A DNA stretch of 7,565 nt from Pseudomonadota bacterium. GTDB taxonomy: Bacteria; Pseudomonadota; Gammaproteobacteria; Halothiobacillales; Halothiobacillaceae. The notes under the pieces were generated by a model. That model had not been told where the DNA came from, made no database searches, and worked only from the letters and a program-made list of their open reading frames with translations. Where the stretch lies: the NCBI GenBank assembly GCA_021795795.1, contig JAJYPA010000405.1:1-7565 (forward strand), written 5' to 3'. The position numbers and the translations under genes are program-made. Positions 6,019 to 7,565 of this stretch are shown piece by piece (the stretch's first letter is position 1; each line of letters begins with the position of its first letter).

Positions 6019-6984
6019 TCAAACCACGGCCTCCACGTCTTGAATCTCCAAGTCCCAAAGCTCGTCTCCAAAGCCTCGCAGCCAGCTGTGGAGCAGCTTG
6101 GAATCTGTGACAGTGGCGCGGATGCGCAGCGCTTCGTCTTCTATGTCCACGCCCTGGTCCAGTGATAGAGGAGATTCCAGGAGGTGCCATCCGGTCGCCT
6201 TGGTGATGCGAAACTGTATCCGTACCTTGCGTCCCTGACCAAAGGCGAAACGTCCCTCGGCATCGTAGTTCGCCAAGGAAAAGGTTTCGGGATACGAGAA
6301 GTGCTCCTCCAGCATCTCGGCATGCTCAATGCGGGTTAGCGCCAGGATTCGCTCGTTGTCGTAGCCTTCGAAGCGGCAGACGAGGTAGAGGCGAGGCTCC
6401 TGAAGAGCCAGACCCAAAGGCCACACGATGGCACCCTTCTGCTCACCTTGCACGTTGTGGTAGGTGACACGGAGTTTATTTTCCAAGTAAAGGGCCGAGG
6501 TCACGGCATCCAAAACACCCGGTTGCATTTTGGGGGGCAATAGCGGCTGCGTTGTCGGTATCCTCCGCACTTTCTCCAGCCAGCGACGTTGTGGCGCTTG
6601 GGAGGGAGCAGTTTCCAGTGCCTGTTTGGCGCTGGAGAATAGTGGCTGAAATACGTGGTCCAGACTCCCCGGCAGTAAAGCCTGCAGCTGGGTTTGCGCC
6701 AGACGGAGGAGGATCGATTCCGCAGGTGTCGGCATAGGGAGATGGAAGCCCTGAGCCCCATCTAGCCAGCGGTATCCGTAGGGCTTGCTCCGGGTATCGC
6801 ATTCAATGGGAAAGTGATCCGTCAACTGATCCAAAAGGCGCTGTACCGACCGCAGACTCCGCTCGTGACCTGAGCTTGCCAAGCCCTTCGCGAGCTGAGC
6901 TGCGGTGATAAAACGCTTGCGAGGGATCGCTCGAAGCAACTCGATCATCACGAGGGAAGTGTCGAGAGCGTCCCTGGCCGGCAC
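6019..6984 (-). CDS. WYL-domain transcriptional regulator
   Basis: A 321-aa DNA-binding regulator of the BrxR/CapW type (winged HTH, WYL, WCX), a family often found as the first gene of defence islands. Residues 9-72 form the winged helix-turn-helix (ITAAQLAKGL, then ERSLRSVQRLLDQL as recognition helix, then YGYRW wing). Residues 158-225 are the WYL domain, with LRVTYHN and WPLGLALQEPRLYLVCRFEG, the ligand-binding SH3-like core that senses nucleotides or nucleic acid in relatives. Residues 250-321 are the WCX extension, ending with WLRGFGDELWDLEI. The length is typical and all parts are present. The start is a GTG at 6984, because a TGA lies two codons upstream in frame. A GGAG lies about 10 nt before it, somewhat far. 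Probably an autorepressor that also controls the genes below it (inference). Confidence 0.88.
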   Translation of the reverse strand: MPARDALDTSLVMIELLRAIPRKRFITAAQLAKGLASSGHERSLRSVQRLLDQLTDHFPIECDTRSKPYGYRWLDGAQGFHLPMPTPAESILLRLAQTQLQALLPGSLDHVFQPLFSSAKQALETAPSQAPQRRWLEKVRRIPTTQPLLPPKMQPGVLDAVTSALYLENKLRVTYHNVQGEQKGAIVWPLGLALQEPRLYLVCRFEGYDNERILALTRIEHAEMLEEHFSYPETFSLANYDAEGRFAFGQGRKVRIQFRITKATGWHLLESPLSLDQGVDIEDEALRIRATVTDSKLLHSWLRGFGDELWDLEIQDVEAVV

Positions 6985-6996
6985 TGGTCACGCACT

Positions 6997-7009
6997 CCAT
7001 TGATAATGG
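6997..7009. promoter_or_regulatory. Candidate operator upstream of the WYL gene
   Basis: A perfect palindrome with 5-bp arms, CCATT-GAT-AATGG, lies 13 bases before the WYL start and overlaps its ribosome binding region. It is in the only intergenic space the regulator could use for autorepression, between the upstream terminator and its own start. Dimeric WYL proteins such as BrxR and CapW bind inverted repeats near their own promoters. Short palindromes also arise by chance, so this is suggestive only. No convincing -35/-10 pair was seen around it. Confidence 0.35.
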
Positions 7010-7011
7010 CG

Positions 7012-7048
7012 AAAAAAATTACCCACGGATGGATCGTCCATCCGTGGG
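7012..7048 (-). terminator. Rho-independent terminator
   Basis: A perfect 12-bp inverted repeat (7022-7033 and 7037-7048, CCCACGGATGGA with its complement) with a 3-nt loop is followed on the minus strand by a run of seven T at 7018-7012 after two A. It lies 34 bases after the stop of the right-hand gene tail, so it ends transcription from that side and insulates the WYL/motor genes. Confidence 0.9.
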
Positions 7049-7081
7049 CCTTCGCTTGTCGTGCCGGCTGGGGAAATGCCG

Positions 7082-7415
7082 TCAGGCCGACGGTGCAACG
7101 GCATGATGCGTCGCCGCTTCCCCGGGGCCGAAGAACTCCTCCAACACAGCCTCCCGTTCCTCTTCGGTCTCTTCCTGGAGCCCATTGCTGAGTCCGCGTC
7201 TGGCTGCGGCTTCCAAGGCATGATCGGCCTGTTCCTGTTCCTGTCCTTGGCTTGTAGCTTGCCGCAGAGGCTCGGCGTTGTCTACTCCATCCCGAAGGGT
7301 CAGGTCCACGTAATAGATCGCCGTCCTGTGGCTCAGGGTGGTGCTTTTGTCCCTAAGCTTCAGAGAGAGTGGCAAATACTTGGCCGCCCCCTGGGTGACC
7401 GCATTCCAGTAGCCT
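7082..7415 (-). pseudogene. C-terminal fragment of a mobile-element-type protein
   Basis: About 110 codons ending at 7082 that look like a natural protein tail: RGYWNAVTQGAAKYLPLSLK, then a Gln/Glu-rich segment, LEAAARRGLSNGLQEETEEE and EEFFGPGEAA. From memory this resembles the tail of a family annotated vaguely as 'hydrolase or metal-binding protein' in integrative elements. I cannot confirm this, and no catalytic motif is visible. The frame is open to an ATG-type start at 7477, but the segment before about 7415 is better explained by a different frame (next entry). The N-terminal part thus seems lost. It is followed by a strong terminator, so it was once the end of a transcription unit. 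Confidence 0.5.
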
Positions 7416-7565
7416 CGCCGCAAGCCAGATCTGCAGCTTGCGCTCTTCCATTCCCTCGAAGAAAAATTCCCTCTCACTGTATGGGCCGCCCTCGACGCCC
7501 TGTCTTATGGTTTCCAGCCGGTCCAGCGCCAACTGAAATAGATCGGCTTCTGAGTGCGGCTCGCG
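7353..7565 (-). pseudogene. C-terminal-region fragment of a large defence-type protein (partial)
   Basis: Reading from the right edge, the frame beginning at 7565 gives a coherent protein segment: EADLFQLALDRLETIRQGVE, then GGPYSEREFF, then MEERKLQIWLAARL (to about 7410). It then runs into about 18 codons without family character and a TAG at 7353-7355. The pattern (EADLFxLALDRL, SER, KxLQxWLAARL) recalls the region just before the C-terminal nuclease-like domain of large proteins found in proteobacterial defence islands. I cannot name the family with confidence. The expected continuation (an acidic, restriction-endonuclease-like tail) is absent and replaced by the neighbouring fragment, so the gene appears truncated by a deletion. 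The 5' part lies outside the window. Confidence 0.5.

Noticed and set aside
5951..6190. N-terminal extension of the 209-aa protein to 6190
   Set aside because: It overlaps the conserved C-terminus of the WYL regulator, is Arg/Gly-rich and has no ribosome binding site, while GGAGGT precedes the start at 5950.
6476..7221. Several minus- and plus-strand open frames inside and upstream of the WYL gene
   Set aside because: They are out of frame with the conserved WYL protein, or cross the strong terminator at 7012-7048.
1..7565. CRISPR array, tRNA or rRNA genes
   Set aside because: No regularly spaced direct repeats and no tRNA-like clover-leaf or rRNA segments were seen on reading both strands by eye.

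Overview
The window looks like a piece of accessory DNA (a genomic or defence island) from a Gram-negative proteobacterium. Supporting signs are strong Shine-Dalgarno sites, an OmpA-type peptidoglycan-binding protein that needs a periplasm, and scars of IS110- and ISL3-family insertion sequences. The host genus cannot be fixed from the sequence. Acidithiobacillus-like or related gamma/beta-proteobacterial islands would fit, since ISL3-family elements are known there, but this is only a guess. Apart from the IS remnants, every gene is on the minus strand, so transcription runs from right to left.

Right edge (about 7565-7082): two gene tails in different reading frames meet near 7410. The outer one resembles the tail of a large defence-type protein. 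The inner one resembles the tail of a protein carried by integrative elements. The segment closes with a clean Rho-independent terminator (7012-7048).

Front module (6984-5116): a WYL-domain transcription regulator, an unrecognised helical 209-aa protein, and a 64-aa zinc-ribbon protein. All are GC-rich and run in one direction.

Motor module (5026-753): a clearly AT-richer operon of four tightly coupled genes. They are a classic-clade AAA+ ATPase (300 aa), an unrecognised helical/coiled-coil protein (431 aa), a ZorA-like MotA/TolQ/ExbB stator protein with a tail of about 310 residues, and a ZorB-like MotB/OmpA protein. Spacings are +20 nt, a TAATG overlap and 1 nt. The last two genes are the hallmark of Zorya-type anti-phage systems, in which an ion-driven ZorA/ZorB motor anchored to peptidoglycan senses infection and passes a signal through the long cytoplasmic tail to effectors. 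Here the usual partners (ZorC and ZorD in type I, ZorE in type II) are absent. The AAA+ ATPase and the 431-aa protein take their place. I infer a variant Zorya-like system, possibly under control of the WYL regulator.

Left edge (1-733): a 5'-truncated IS110-family transposase is followed directly by the frameshifted 3' end of an ISL3-family transposase. The apparent ISL3 terminal sequence stops only about 20 bp from the end of the ZorB-like gene.
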